Assembly: GCA_022559845.1 (NCBI GenBank)
Contig: CM040120.1
Span: forward strand, 163,476,334-163,540,333
Length of the DNA stretch: 64,000 nucleotides
Direction: 5' to 3'
From: Amorphophallus konjac
Lineage: Eukaryota; Streptophyta; Magnoliopsida; Alismatales; Araceae
Part shown: piece by piece, positions 10,122 through 22,439 of the stretch
Position numbering within the stretch: the stretch's first letter is position 1
How the letters are laid out: each line of letters starts with the position of its first letter
Notes under the pieces: generated by a model
Told to the model about the DNA's origin: nothing
Databases searched by the model: none
The model's input: the letters and a program-made list of their open reading frames with translations, nothing else
Translations under genes and position numbers: made by a program

Positions 10122-11457
10122 TGTAATGTCGGGGTTTTGTTATCATCAAAATCGTCTGGAGAGACTCAATACGCTATTTGTGCTTGGCGGCCCTCTGGAG
10201 ACTGCTATGCGGAGTTCCATTGTCGGTTGGGTTTATCAGTCTTGCGACCTACCGCAACCATGGTTTAGTGGCCCTTGGGCGACCACTATTCGATGTTTAC
10301 GTCGGTTAATCAGTTTTAAGTCGGATCGGGCTAGCGGTCTAGCTCCCGACCACATGAGGTTTTTGGCGGCCCTAGGGTGACCGCCATTCCGAGGAAACGG
10401 CCCTAGGTAGACCGTTATATGATTTTACTATTTTAAGTCGGTTCCTAATGACGGCCTTGCGACTGACCGCGTTATGAAGTGACGGTCAGGCAAATGACCG
10501 CCAAAGGGATGGCTTATCGTGTTTTGAGCCGGTTTGGGTATGGCGGTCTGGCCATGACTACTAATGCCAAGAAACGGCCTTGAGCAGACCATTTTATGTC
10601 TATGTTACCCTACAAATAGCGGCCATGATAAGACCACCAATAAGGATTAGCAGTCAAGGGTGAGACTGCCTTTTGTTTGGGATTTTCTTTTGTGTTGGTT
10701 TGGTTTTCGGTTAATGTGGCTTCAACCCCTTGGTTAGCCCATTGTTCCGTGGATGTCTTGGACGTCCTATGAGGGCTGTGACCGTGTTATAGGGTGTCTG
10801 GAGTGCCATTATACCTAGCAGTATTTTGTATTATTTCTAGGGTCATTATGGTTTCTGGTCAACCCGGTTGTGACCTAGTGGTTGACACGTGACCTCGTGA
10901 GTGTCTCGTCCATCCTGTGAGGATCGAGACCTAGTTTTGGGCACTTAGAGGTATTGGTTATCTCGATTTACGTGTCATGTGGTTTGAGGGATTTGGTAAT
11001 CCCTCATGTTCCGTGTTTCGTGTTATGCAGAATTGTGAGTCCGTTGTGCAGCCCGGAGGCCGAGGACTCATTGTTATAATTATTGCTGTTATGGATCCGG
11101 TTGTTCTGTGCCGTCTCCCATAATGTATTTTACCGTGATTTTGGCTTAGGGACTAGGCTGATTAACAGCGTGTTGCTGTGATGTGTGACGATCTTGACCT
11201 GAGTCTTATGACTCAAGGATCATTGTGAGCAGGTCTAGCTAACTGTCCTGAGTCTGGTAGCAGTTCCAAGCTACCTTGTGCTCCGTAGTACGTGTGATAG
11301 GTGTGTGCTTACCCTCTCTGTACTTCGATGTTCTCTTGTTTTGTGTCTCTGTGTCTAGTGAGACTCCACTAGTCATAGCATGACGACTTTTTCCTGTGTT
11401 GGCCCACCTGGGAGTGGTGGCGGGGTGTTCCCGGTTGAGACGGTTTGTAGGCTGGTT
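10122..11457 (+). mobile_element. Gypsy-type LTR fragment Y
   Basis: Begins TGTAATGTCGGGG, a variant of the TGTARYGCCCC start seen in the other gypsy LTRs here (T2, D, X). It holds a dense array of 21-bp palindromes at 10185-10680 and no ORF, PBS or polypurine tract. The right end is set by the start of LTR X-A. The conserved 107-bp LTR block is absent. It is probably a truncated or solo LTR; the lineage is inferred only from the terminus and the palindromes. Confidence 0.5.
10185..10680. repeat. Array of 21-bp covarying palindromes in LTR Y
   Basis: Clearest members: 10267-10287 (arms AGTGG/CCACT), 10365-10385 (GGCGG/CCGCC) and 10396-10416 (AACGG/CCGTT). Each is exactly 21 bp with an 11-bp interior close to CCCTNGGGNGA. 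About eight weaker members surround them, for example TTGCG/CCGCAA near 10243 and AGCAGTC/GACTGCC near 10650. Confidence 0.8.
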
Positions 11458-11623
11458 TATAGCACCCCGAAAATTTAAATAGGGAATAAAGGATAATAAC
11501 TATACAATATTAGCCATGGAATGAAAATGAGAATAAAAATTCTGATAAATGTAAAATGGAAATAGCTAAAATAAATCAATAAGCCTTAAATAAGATTGAA
11601 ACATTAAAGCTACTAATTTGCTT

Positions 11624-11633
11624 GAACCCTTTT
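11624..11633. repeat. L2 target-site duplication, left copy
   Basis: GAACCCTTTT, repeated exactly at 17819-17828. Its T-run merges with the T-run (A-tail) of the LINE, so the border may shift by up to four bases. Confidence 0.75.
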
Positions 11634-11965
11634 TTTTATCGGTAAATTTGTAAGTTTTATAAAGGTATAAAAGAGAGTACAATGGTTGAGCAATGTCTAG
11701 ACAATCCTAGATTGATTGCTTAAGAGAATTTCTACTCCATGACCACATAAGCCGTGGTCTAAGACATGGTATGGGAATAAAAAGTAAAAGACAATAGCAT
11801 CATTCCATTCATTGTTCACGCCTCCATGTCACTTAAGCATCAATCAGTGACGATCATCCATCCTGTGCTGAGAGTTAATAGATAAAAATGTACTTGCATA
11901 ATTATGTTAGTGAAACTAAAATAAATCATGCAAATGTTATGCATATAAAAACCAAATGGCCAGAA

Positions 11966-14900
11966 TTATAGAATGCTGAAATTATAGCGTTTCAATATTT
12001 GTTTCTCCCTGAGAGTGAGCTGGTCAGTCTTGAGCTCACTTTCCAAGTAGCATCTTACCTCATATAGAATTTCAATTAGAAGGCTTGCATATACATTTTC
12101 CTTATTCTCAAAAATATGAAAGCATCTCTCCCTCCAAATCCACCAAATCGTGCATCGGAGTGACAACTTAATCAGCTTAGTGAGCTGTCCTTTGATGGGG
12201 AATTTGGCCTTAAGGGATTCAAGCTCGCATAAAAGTGAGGTCTTTGGACTCCTGTGGATGTAAAATCGTTGTAAAAAATTAGTCCAAAGCTGTGTGGAAT
12301 AACTGTAGGAGAATAATAGGTGATCAACGCTTTCCTCAGCCCCGTTACAAAGAGCACACATATTTGCAAGTTAATAATCTTTTTTCTAAATTTTGTCCAA
12401 AGTTGGCAACTTGCTGTGAAGTGCTTGCCAACAACATAAGGAATGTTTAGGGCATATAGGCCTGTCCGAAACCCAACTCTCCAAATGCCAAACCTGATGT
12501 CTTTGTCGTAGTTGATTCCACGTAGAAGTGCTTGAAAATTTTCCTTCATCATGAATCCATAACAAATTGTCAGTAATGTCATTATCTAGAGGAATTGTAG
12601 AAATAATTGGCCAAAGCTCAATCATGTCAAGTGAAGTTGGTATTGGAAGATTCCAAGTACCATTACAAATGAACTCAAAGACAGTAAACTTTCGGTTAAC
12701 TCCCAGGTCTTTTCTTATACGATCTCCATACATATGAAAAATGCTCTTCCCATTAACCCAATGATCATACCATAGGTTTATAGATCTTCCATTGGAGATA
12801 GAAAACTTAATTTGTTTAACCAGCCATGCTCTCATTTGAAGAATACCTTTCCATGCTGCAGAGTGGTAAGACATAGCCTTGATTTGTCAAAAGTTACATT
12901 TGGAGATGTATTTACTATGAACCTATTTTATCCACAAAGTGTCCTACTTATGCAATATATCCCAGCACTGTTTCACCAAAGAAGCTTTATTCCAATCAGC
13001 CATTCGTCTTAAGTTTAATCCACCTTCCTTTTTCGGTCTGCATATAGTGTCCCACTTGATCATCTGAAGATTCATTTTATCACCGATTCCTTGCCAAAAG
13101 AAATTGGCCAAGATCTTCTCAATCTCCTGCATTAATCCTGAAGGTAAATGAAATGTCGTAGACCAATAGATAGAATAGGTGGACAAGATAGATCTAATCA
13201 ATTCCAGCTGCCCACTCTTCGATAGAAGTGTCATTCTTCAAGAGCTAATCCTGGTTTTGATTTTTTCAATGATTGGTTGATAGTGAATTTTCTTTATACC
13301 AGTGGAGATGAGGGGCGGGCCTAAATAAGGAACTGGTAAATTACCTTCATCTACCTTCAAAGCATTTGTGATTGCTGATTTGTCTTGGACCATAGCTCCA
13401 ATATAGACCTTACTTTTAGAATGATTCAGCTTGAGCCCAGACCATTTGCCAAATTTGTTAAGAATATTAGCCAAGTATTGAACTGAATCAATGTCATTCT
13501 GAAGAAAGATAATTAAGTCATCTGCAAAAATAATATGAGAAACATGGACTTCAGCAGACTTAGGAACCTTGACGTGACCTTGGCAAACATCTTCCTCCAA
13601 CAAGCAAGTAAGACCTTCCATTGCAATGGTGAATAGGTAAGGGGACAAAGGATCTCCTTGCCTAATACCATTAGAGCTCTTAAAGTAGCCAGCAGGAGAT
13701 CCATTGAAGAGGATAGAGAACATACTACTTTCAATGCAGCTTTTGATCCATTGAATCTACTTGGTAGGAAACCCAATTCTCCTAAGCATATGGTAAATGA
13801 AATGCCTATCGATAGAGTCAAAAGCCTTTCTCAAATCTGCTTTAAAGCATACTATCTTTCCTTTGTCTTTGGAATGTAGATCTTTGGTCAATTCATTAGC
13901 AAGAAGGATGTTGTGGGTAATGCTTCTACCTTTAATAAGTGCAGCCTATTGAGGACTAATGATCTTGTAAATCACTTTCTTGATTCTGTCAGCCATGAGC
14001 ATAGAAATAACTTTATAAATGAACTTGCATAGTGAAATTGGCCTATAGTTCTCAAGATGATCAGCCCCCACCACTTTTGGAATCAGTGCAATAAAAGTGT
14101 TATTGAACTGTTTATATAGGTGCCTCGTATGAAAAAAGTGAAGACATGTTTTGGTCACATCATTGCCAATTATTTGCCCGGTAGATTGGTAGAATCCAGC
14201 GGGAAATCCATCAGGGCCTGGACTCTTGTTTGTAGGAGATTGGAAAACAACCTTCCTAATCTCCTCTTTAGTGAAATTAGAATTTAGAATTTGCTTATCA
14301 TCTTCAGAAAGATGCAGTAGTGGCTTGATGTCATGAAGTTCATGCTCATGAGATTGATTCAGTAACTGGAAGTAGAAGTCTATTGTGTGCTCCTTCACCT
14401 GATTATTGTCATTGATAGTATTGCCATTCTGATCTTGATATTGTATGATTTGGTTAACTATTCTTCTAGCCGCCATGTAGGCATAAAAGAATTTAGTATT
14501 GGAATCACCCAAAGTCAGCCAGTTCTGCCTTGATTTCTGCCTAATGAAGTGTTCCTCTAGCTGTAAAGCATCCAGGTATTCTTTGCCTTGCCTTTTTCTC
14601 TTGGAAAATAAGAGTCTCATCAAGTGGAATAGCATGTAGCTTATTCTGAGCTTGTTGCAGGTTCCTCTTTGAGTTGGCCACCTTGTTCTGAATGTTGCCA
14701 AAGGTGTTTCTATTCTAATCCTTAAGAGCCAGCTTGCAGGCCTTAAGCTTCATGTAGAGGACATGGGGAGGAGACCCTTCCACCGGTTTGTCCGAGGCAG
14801 CTTTAATAACATCAAGAAATGTAGGGTGGGAGACCCACATGTTATAGAATCTGAATGGGAGCTTGTCTTTGGGTATAGTTTTATCAGTATTAACAAGCAT

Positions 14901-15587
14901 TAGTGAATGGTCAGAAAAAAATTCATTTTCATACTCAAGCCAACTATCTGGGTATGAGATAGTCCGAAGTGTGTTAATGAGGCAACTATCCAATCTGGCC
15001 ATGATTTTGCGGTGAGCTTCTCCCCGATTGGTCCAAGAAAATTTATTGCCACAGCAGGTAATGTCCTCAAGTTGTGAATGATGAATGCTTCGATTAAAGT
15101 CCTCCAACATGGACTCAGTCAACTTTCGGCCACCCAGTTTCTCGTGACGATATCTGATTGTGTTGAAATCACCAATGACCATCCAAGGAATGCTGATATT
15201 GTTGGAAAGACAAGTAATGTCCTTCCACAACTTGTTCCTTTCTTTCACATAGTTGGAAGCATAAACACCTGTAATGAAGAATTCCTCAAGGTTCAATTTG
15301 TTCTTGCATCTCCTATGTAGGAATTGGTTACTACCCGCTGCCATGTGAGCATCAAGGAGATTGTGGTTCCAGAGGATCCAGACTTTGCCTTTACTATCAA
15401 AAAGATCATTAGTATTAACTTCAGCATCTGGCCAGATTAAGTTTTTAGAAAGCATAACATGGGTAGTTTTAATTTTTGTTTCAACTAAGATAACCAAAGC
15501 ACAAGCATTAGTTTGGATTAATCTATTTAGCTCTCTGCATTTCTCCCTCTTATTGAGGCCTCTAACATTCCATGCTAGAATTTTCAT
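11966..15587 (-). pseudogene. L2 ORF2: AP endonuclease, reverse transcriptase and zf-RVT, broken
   Basis: The minus-strand start is ATG 15587 (MKILAWNVRGLNKRE), 31 bp after the ORF1 stop. The endonuclease is open to 14715 with LVETK, GDFNTIR and SDH motifs. A shift near 14705 leads to the next open piece (14701-13946) with the RT opening SPGPDGFPAGFYQ, LIPKVVG and YRPISLC. Later pieces carry IRQGDPLSPYLF, FADDLIIF (13723-13238) and PKKEGGLNLR (near 13020). The C-terminal zf-RVT reads CALCNGAEESVDHLLFSY, where the expected second-half Cys is Tyr (L1 keeps Cys). Frameshifts separate at least six pieces, so it is inactive. The endonuclease and RT give the target-primed insertion expected from the flanking duplication. 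Confidence 0.88.
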
Positions 15588-15618
15588 GTAAAAAAAGTAA
15601 GAGAAGATAATTCGTTAC

Positions 15619-17812
15619 TTAGATGCCTTTGGATGTTGTGGGCCGCCCATCAGCTTCTTTAAGCTTCGACCTTGGTTTTAATCTATCCATCTCGTTCACA
15701 GCATGCAAATTTTTAAAGTATGGATGTTGACGTTTTCCTTGAGTGCTAGGTGGGCGGTGTATGGCAAGTTGTGGTGGCACAATGATGTTGACAGCTTGCT
15801 TAGATGGCGCCTCATGAATGTTAGGATAGTGTGGAAAGGAAAGTGGGTCCACCTCTCCACCAACTCTTTGTGGCATTTTGTCAATAGCTGCTTCCTTTGG
15901 ATGCGCCCCATGAATGGTAAGAGGGTGTGGAGATGAAAGCGGGGCCGCCTCTCCACCAACTCCTTGTGCAAGTTTGTCCACACCTCTAGACTTTGTAGGC
16001 ACCATCACAGCCAAAGTTGTCTCATTGGCTATAGTAGAGGATGAATCCTCCTCATGAAGATTGGGAAAAGGTGGAAAGTTGAGAGGGGTCGCCTCTCCAC
16101 ATGGTGGATGCTGAATTATTGCTAAAGTTTCATTTGAATGGGCCACATGAAGGCTGGGTGGAAGTGGAAGGCAAGGTGGGGCCACCTCTTCACATGTTGG
16201 GAGTGGAGCTTTTGCCTCTCCACACATTGATTACTCCTTATGAAGAATGGGTGGAAGTGGAAAGGAAGGTGGGTCCTTTACTTCATTGATTGGGGGGCGG
16301 TGTAGAGAAGATGGTGCGTCCTTAGAAAGCCCCTCATGGAGGTTCGGAGAAAGTGGACAGAAAGGTGGGGCCACCTCTCCACAAGTTGCAACAGGATGTT
16401 CTCCAAAGTTAGGTTGTTGTTGGGCGCCCCCCGTAGCTAGCGTAAAATCAGCAAGGAGGAATGGTGAGTAAGCACCTAGAGTTGGTGTGGCAGCCATCAA
16501 CATTTTCTTTACCTCCTTGCCATTTGTGGAGGGTGATTCCCTTGCTAAAATATTCCCCTTGGAAAGGAGAGTAGTGTGAAGGCGTCCCAAAGAAGAAGAT
16601 TCGGCCTCTACATGGCCCTGCACGGAATTGGTAACCTGGTTGGCCTCGGACTAAGTCACAAACTCAGTACTCTGAGTCCTCTAAACTGCTAGGGTCTTGA
16701 GAGGCTTGGAGAACTGAGTTGCTGCGACCAAGTCCCTCCAGAGCACCATCTTCTTCCGAGTTCAGAACCTCAAAAGAGTTGTGAATATGCATGCCAGCTG
16801 AAGTGGGATTTGAACATTCTTTGAGTTTGAAGAATTGAACTTGCTCATGTTTCTTTTGGAGGATCGGTTTGCATGCACCTTCTGCGTGACCAAAGGAGTA
16901 ACACAACGAGCAGCGTCTTGGACGCCATTGATAGGTTACTTTTATCTTTTTGACGCTGCCATCTAGATCTTTGTAATGAACAAAATCAGGGAGTTCTTCC
17001 CCCGACGAGATCATGATGCATGTTGTCGCATAAGCTAGTCTTTTGCGCTCAGCCGTTTGCTTTTCGAGATACAAAGGTTCGCCCAGGATGGAAGAGATCT
17101 TCGCAATAAAATCCCGAGTCCATAGGTGAAGCAGAAGTCCATGGAATGCCACCCACAAAGGAATACTCGTGAGACTATCTAGTTCCATTATCAGTTGAGG
17201 ACTCCATCTCCGAAGTATCATGGGGTGGCCTTTGATGGTCCAGAACCCCTCAAGAGCCCGGCGTAAATCATCTTCAGAGTCAAATTTGCAAACAAAAATA
17301 CCATTCTGTAGAAGATGTAATTCAAACGCGTTTGTTCCCCACCGGGACTTGATGTATGCATGGAGAGGGTTGTAAGATAAATGCAATCCTACCACATACC
17401 CTACCAATGCCAATGACCAAGTCACTAGAAGATCCGTAGAATCAGACTTCTCATAAACTGCAACTTTGATTCCATTGTTCATTTCCGGAGAGATAAAGTG
17501 AAGACCAATCTCTTGCTGCCCAAATGGGGCCTTGAAAAGGGAGTTCCAAGCCACAGAAATGGAAGAGATTGGAATTTGATGCCTACCTCGTGAACGTGAT
17601 CTCCCTCTACGTCTAGCATGAGTAGGATGCCGAGAGGATGTAGCCCCACGCGGTGGGGGAGGGCCAAGTTGTGAGGAAGCAACATCTGGCCCACTTCTAT
17701 CCTCTGTGGTGGCCTCCTTGGAGGGGTCTCCATGCAGAGGCCCCCCTATCACGCCCCCACCCTCGGAGCTTCTCTCTCCTAGCACCCCCATCCTTAGATG
17801 CAATTGGCTCAC
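15619..17812 (-). pseudogene. L2 ORF1 (DUF4283 and CCHC knuckle), one frameshift and one stop
   Basis: The open part is 382 residues from ATG 17812. Residues 1-90 are rich in Pro, Arg and Ser (GRSRSRGR). About 95-250 is DUF4283-like (KSRWGTNAFELHLL, RRALEGFWTIKGH). Residues 301-314 form an intact knuckle, CSLCYSFGHAEGAC. A stop at 16664 and a shift lead to 16623-16231, then a TAA, then 16227-15619. These add a Pro/His-rich tail with repeated GGE-x-x-PLS-x-P and (N/T)IH(E/G)A motifs, related to the longer repeat tail of L1. The tail ends EADGRPTTSKGI; L1 ends EADGWATMPKIS. Its likely role is RNA binding in the LINE RNP. Confidence 0.82.
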
Positions 17813-17818
17813 CAGCTA

Positions 17819-17828
17819 GAACCCTTTT
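17819..17828. repeat. L2 target-site duplication, right copy
   Basis: GAACCCTTTT, identical to 11624-11633, at the 5' end of L2. It proves insertion of L2 into LTR X-A. Confidence 0.75.
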
Positions 17829-18685
17829 GACTCTAATAATGTATGATTATGGGCATCAATAGAGGTATAAATAAATAATTGAGTAATGGAAATTGAGCAT
17901 ATCCTTTTATCTAATTGTGTCTTAAATTGGAAATACAATTCAAGTATTTAGAAGGAATCTCAATCCAAAAATATATATACACATCCATACATATAATGAC
18001 TTTCATATGATCAAACCCGACTCTGATACCCGAGACAATGGTAAAATTTAATAAGGTAGATAAATAAGTAAAATTGTAAGAAATGAAATCCCTATATAAA
18101 GACTCTAAAGTATATATTATGACCAACCACACCAAATAAATAATTAAACCTGTGAACCAAACCTAGCCACACCTTTAAGACTCTCCCAAACCCACAAACA
18201 CGAAATACCCCATTAAAGAAGCCAAATGGATGCATGACCTATTAACAACCTATATACACTTATAATGGATTCTCATAATGGTAAAGCAACTAAATGGGCC
18301 AAGATACATATATACAAATGAATGGGCTTTAACATAAACAAAAGCATACAATAGTTGGGCATCTAAAGGAACATGTATATGCACGTTAATAAGTCAACCC
18401 CACGAAAGATGTCCTACGTCCATGAATGGGGCTATGACAAAAAGTGAAAACCCAGCCCACTGAAAACCCAAACCAAACCACACAGCATTCCCAACCCACG
18501 TTGCATGCTCGAATGTGATAGCCTTAGGGTTTTAATCGAAACATGGCAGGCGGCGGTGTTGGGTTTCACTAGGGAATACGTGGGAGGATTGGTGGCTTAC
18601 ATTTTGGAAGGCTCACGGTAATGCATGGCAAGGAATTAAACCATGCCTTTAATAGTATTCGACCCTTCCTATAGGTTTTTCCCCT

Positions 18686-18693
18686 TATAAAAT
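18686..18693 (+). promoter_or_regulatory. LTR X-A TATA box
   Basis: TATAAAAT preceded by CCCCT. It lies about 220 bp upstream of a GGTAGGTT splice-donor-like site and in the position equivalent to the TATA boxes of T2, D and G. Confidence 0.55.
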
Positions 18694-19401
18694 ATCACCC
18701 CTATCGAACAGGCAGCAACTATTGCTGCTGCTACTGCGCCTTTCGGCGACGTTCCCTGCGTCCCCTGCTTCCTCCTACTACCTGCAACGTGAAGGAGCTG
18801 TGGTTCATTTCCTTCCTCCTGCACGCGAAGGGTGGGGTTTCGTGCGCTACGTCCTGCTGCGGCTTCTTCCTCTACCCCTTCCTCATTCCTGTACATCGTT
18901 TTGCACTTTAAAAGGTAGGTTATCTCAATAAAACCCAAGCAAAACATGATATCCATCTTGATTATGATCCATGTTCCAGTTCCATACTTGTCATTTTACT
19001 GCACTTTAGGTAGGTTTTCTCTAATCCAAGATCAAACACCGTTAATATGTAAAAACATTTGACATATGTATGTATAGTTCATGTCCTGCTAGCTCTCTAT
19101 ATCTTGTTATTTCATTTTCTGATATAAAAAGAATTAGAGTCCAACCCCGTGGCCACTTATTTTTAAATATGCGACCTCTAGTTCTGACGCTATTTTAATG
19201 ATCATCGGCCACCACCGACACCAATTTTTCATACCATTAATAAATCACTCATGTTTAAAAATCCATATATATTGAACCACATATTTGAAATTCACATAAA
19301 ATATATTTTGGGATTCCTAGTATTTTTCTCTACCTGACAATGTTGATAGTTCTTTGATATTCCCCATAGACGTGAAACTGACACTGTTAATACGTGTACA
19401 G

Positions 19402-20250
19402 ACAAATAAAGAATGAGCGTCTGCCCCAATAGACGTCAATTCCTATTTTTTTATGGAAATAAAGAATGAGTGTCTGACTATACAGACGCTAATTATGAAG
19501 TTATTTAATGAACATTCGAAAATAAAGAAAGAGTGTCTTCTAGACCAGACGTAAATTCTTGTTTCATTTAATAAAATACTGGCAATAAAGAATGAGCGTC
19601 GGAATAGATTGACGCCCATATATGAATGAGCACATGCTATACCAGACGTGAATTTCTGTTAACATATTTTAAATTTCAAAAAACTATAAATTGACGCCTC
19701 TCCAGGGAAACGACTATTCTTTAATGGGCACCTACCATGTGAGACGCGAATTTCCTGATCTCGTGATTTTCTCGCATTTTTAACCCTTAACCGTGGGTTT
19801 CTAGGCGCTCTCATCTCACGTCCGTAGATGGAGTCCCAGTTTTGGTTTCTATCGTATACCCCTCAACTCTCGGTGATGTTTGAGCCCTCTACAGGATATT
19901 CCTTCCTTCGGACTGGTGATGTCATCATAGAGACCTCCGTAAGTCTACGCTAGCATTGGATTCCCTCAAGGTAGTCGAGTAAGTTGTACCATAAAAACCC
20001 TATACACCGACTCATAGTCATGTCCCTCGTAAGAAACATGACGAACTAGCCCTCATAGAGCGCTGTTGTTGGCCTCTTTTGAGAAATTAGCCACTTTCTA
20101 GAATCAGCGTTCAGGAAAGTAGACACCAATTTGAATGGGTGACCGAGTGCATGGATGCCAATACGTCATGCTTATAACTTTTTCCCAAAATGAGCGACCA
20201 CAGTGGTGGACGCGAATTTTGAATTGGCGGCGACCATGATGGACGTCATT
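19402..20250. repeat. AGCGTCT...AGACGCT palindrome array in LTR X-A
   Basis: The best copy is 19469-19490 (AGTGTCTG, six bases, CAGACGCT). Others lie near 19415, 19530, 19590, 19700 and 20200-20250, spaced about 70-110 bp and usually followed by AAT or AATT. Arms vary together (GCGTC/GACGC, GTGTC/GACGT). X-B carries the same type at 49560-49650 and 60268-60530. Confidence 0.65.
19883..20000 (+). repeat. Conserved LTR block, copy A
   Basis: About 107 bp from GGATATTCCTTCC to GTTGTACC and AAAACCC, with GAGACCTCCGTAAGTCTACG in the middle. Aligns almost without gaps to five other copies in this window. Confidence 0.8.
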
Positions 20251-21104
20251 TTCCCAAATTTTCTTATGTCTCGGATTTATACAATAAGTCATTCCTACAT
20301 GAATCTCTGTCCTTGAAATCCAAGTTCCGTGAATCTACCTTATGATCCTACAAAGGCTTATTCCTTTGGAATTCCATTGGCTATAAAACTATAGTGGATG
20401 TCTAAATAAATATTACATGACCCAATGCATGTGCATATAGGGCCCGATCTGGTCATGGGAGGAGCACCCAAAAGTACATGTGCCCATGGGAGTTAATTGA
20501 TCACGGTGTGGCATTGCACTGAAGTACCTATTGTTTTAGAATTTATGGCATTCCACATTCTCTCTCTCGTGACGTGAAAATACATTATAATAGTTGACGT
20601 GCTTGACTCAACGTGGTACTTGCTTGAACTTTACATAGCCAACTTCTCATGACGTAACTTGATATTACATGCTTAGCATCCTTGTTGAATTGCTTGATAT
20701 TCCTCGCAACTTCACTCAAGTCTCTCTTGTTATAGTTTTATGACTTGTCAATTATTCTCTCTCCATCTTGTAATCATTCATGCATAGTCGTACTTGCATT
20801 TCATGTAACATGTAATCACTTTAAGCAAGCTTGTTTATTGAGATGTAATTCCTACAGAGATTTTCGCTCATCCAACCTATTTTAATATTTTTTAGGTAAT
20901 CAGGTGGCTAGCGAGGCCGTGACTCAAATGGAAAGGGAAAGTGTGCATGAGAGCTCTAGAAACTAGACGACCCGTGTCTTTTATTTTTCTTGAGTCTACA
21001 TTAGCATGATGTCTTTATCGAGTTTTAAGTGTCTAAGTCCAGTTAGTGTGTCATTATTTTCTTTTGGAAATTGTAATTGAGTCAGTAAGTTGTAACAACA
21101 CTTC

Positions 21105-21125
21105 CATATGAAATAAATTTATTTT
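21105..21125 (+). terminator. LTR X-A polyadenylation signal region
   Basis: GAAATAAATTT followed by a T-rich stretch, about 110 bp before the LTR end. Placement parallels GAAATAAAG in T2 (34811 and 42811). Confidence 0.4.
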
Positions 21126-21230
21126 TTTTCAATTATGGTCTTATGTGACTGCTCTAATTATTCACGACTATTTAACTGCCACGTTCTGAGCAAACAACCC
21201 GTTCCACTGCTATCGGTTCGGAGCGTGACA

Positions 21231-21344
21231 TAGTTGCCGTGGGCCCCTTTCTCTTGTTGTTAGAGTCCGACGGGAGGGGAAAATCAACTAGAGGCCTGGC
21301 TCAAGACATTGGACTTGTGTGTGCACACGTGGTCAGGGGCGTTG
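21231..21344. other. Unassigned junction sequence
   Basis: 114 bp between the end of LTR X-A and Sirevirus LTR S3. The first six bases (TAGTTG) resemble the LTR-PBS junction of T2, then homology stops. I recognise nothing else in it. Confidence 0.4.
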
Positions 21345-22336
21345 TGTTGAAACAATGAGATGGTCCAAACCGGATTCAGAGGGGGGGTGAATGAATCTCC
21401 CCTTTAAAAAAACTTTGCTCAATTAAAAACTATTGCGGAATTAGACTCTCAGATGGCATAATCAAATTAAATGCTCTCCAGTAACAAATAGAAAATGATC
21501 AATTAGCAAGAGCAAAATGACTAGCTCATACTAACTCATAGTTCTACCCGACACGATATCAAGTACTAACCATGCACACAGATGGACTGAGATTTTGAGC
21601 ACTCTACGCAAACTCACTCAGCAGAACATATATCGCTCAATTAACCATGCTAAAACATCCAGCGAAGGGTGATTGATGATATGGAGTAAAACGCAAGACC
21701 AACCACCGCACCAAGAGTTTTAGATGGTTCAGTCTGCTACCCGCAGACCTACGTCCATCCCCCACTTAAATCAGAGTGAGGCTTCCTGCTGCCTAACAAC
21801 TTGAACCGCTGAGCATCATAGCTTGCTGACCGTTGAGCATCACAACTTGCTAACCGTTGAGCGTCACAGCTTGCTGTCCGAGGTACATACCTCGCCCGAT
21901 GAGCATTATAGCTTGCTCTACTGACACACAACTTGAAGTTTCAATAAAAGAAAGTATGAAAACAACGATGAAGCATAGCACCAGAAAGTTGTAAATAAAT
22001 CGCAGAAATGTAGCTTCACAGGAGTAAGTCTGGCTTGGATCTGATCCAAAGGCCAGTAGAACAGATCTTCAAAAACGGCTTCGATTGCTTCTCAATCTCT
22101 TTCTCTCGAGCTCTCTCTTCCTTACTATCTCACAATCTCTTTTCTCTCTCTAACTCACACTCTCCTTTCTCTCAAATTCCTTCTAAAATTCTGGTACTCT
22201 ATTTTTCTAACTCTCAGATCTTCATTCTTTCTCTTACAGCAATTCCCTTCTTCTTCTCTCTCTCGCTCTCTTTTCTTCTCTGCTGCTCACTGAATTCTTC
22301 TCTGTTCTCTATCTTGAATTCATTCGCAGGAGAAGC

Positions 22337-22343
22337 TTTTATA
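22337..22343 (-). promoter_or_regulatory. S3 LTR TATA box
   Basis: TATAAAA on the minus strand within CTCTATAAAAG. It corresponds to the TATA boxes of S1 (9671-9680) and S2 (50727-50734, 59253-59260). Confidence 0.6.
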
Positions 22344-22439
22344 GAGCGTCAAACTAGGGTCCCACGAGCTCACGCTTTGGGCGTGTGGGAAAGACATTTC
22401 CCGCCCAAAGATTCCAATTGAAATGTGCTACTGGGACTC

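Larger units (their letters stand above)
11634..17818 (-). mobile_element. L1-type LINE retrotransposon L2, near full length
   Basis: A minus-strand LINE of about 6.2 kb homologous to L1: 5' leader, ORF1 (17812-15619), ORF2 (15587-11966) and a 3' UTR ending TTTACCGATAAAA next to the target duplication. It is better preserved than L1: the first 382 codons of ORF1 and 290 codons of the endonuclease are open. It sits inside gypsy LTR X-A. Confidence 0.9.
18915..20895 (+). other. Putative LTR-contained intron, X-A
   Basis: The donor-like site AAAG/GTAGGT is at 18914/18915, with a second TTTAG/GTAGGT at 19009/19010. The acceptor-like polypyrimidine tract ends TTTTTTAG at 20895. The interval holds the AGCGTCT palindromes and the conserved block, as in T2, D and G. 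Splicing is inferred from order and motifs only. Confidence 0.4.
11458..21230 (+). mobile_element. Gypsy (chromovirus-like) LTR X-A, split by LINE L2
   Basis: Bases 11458-11633 plus 17829-21230 form one LTR of about 3.6 kb. The start reads TATAGCACCCC (TG mutated to TA), homologous to TGTAGCACCCC of X-B at 48678. The end is GAGCGTGACA at 21230. It shares with X-B the TATA region, a GGTAGGTT site, the AGCGTCT palindromes and the conserved LTR block (19883-20000). The next bases, TAGTTG, look like the first bases before a Met PBS and then diverge, so the internal part is lost. No target duplication is visible, so it is a broken element or solo LTR. I see no ORF of interest. Confidence 0.65.
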
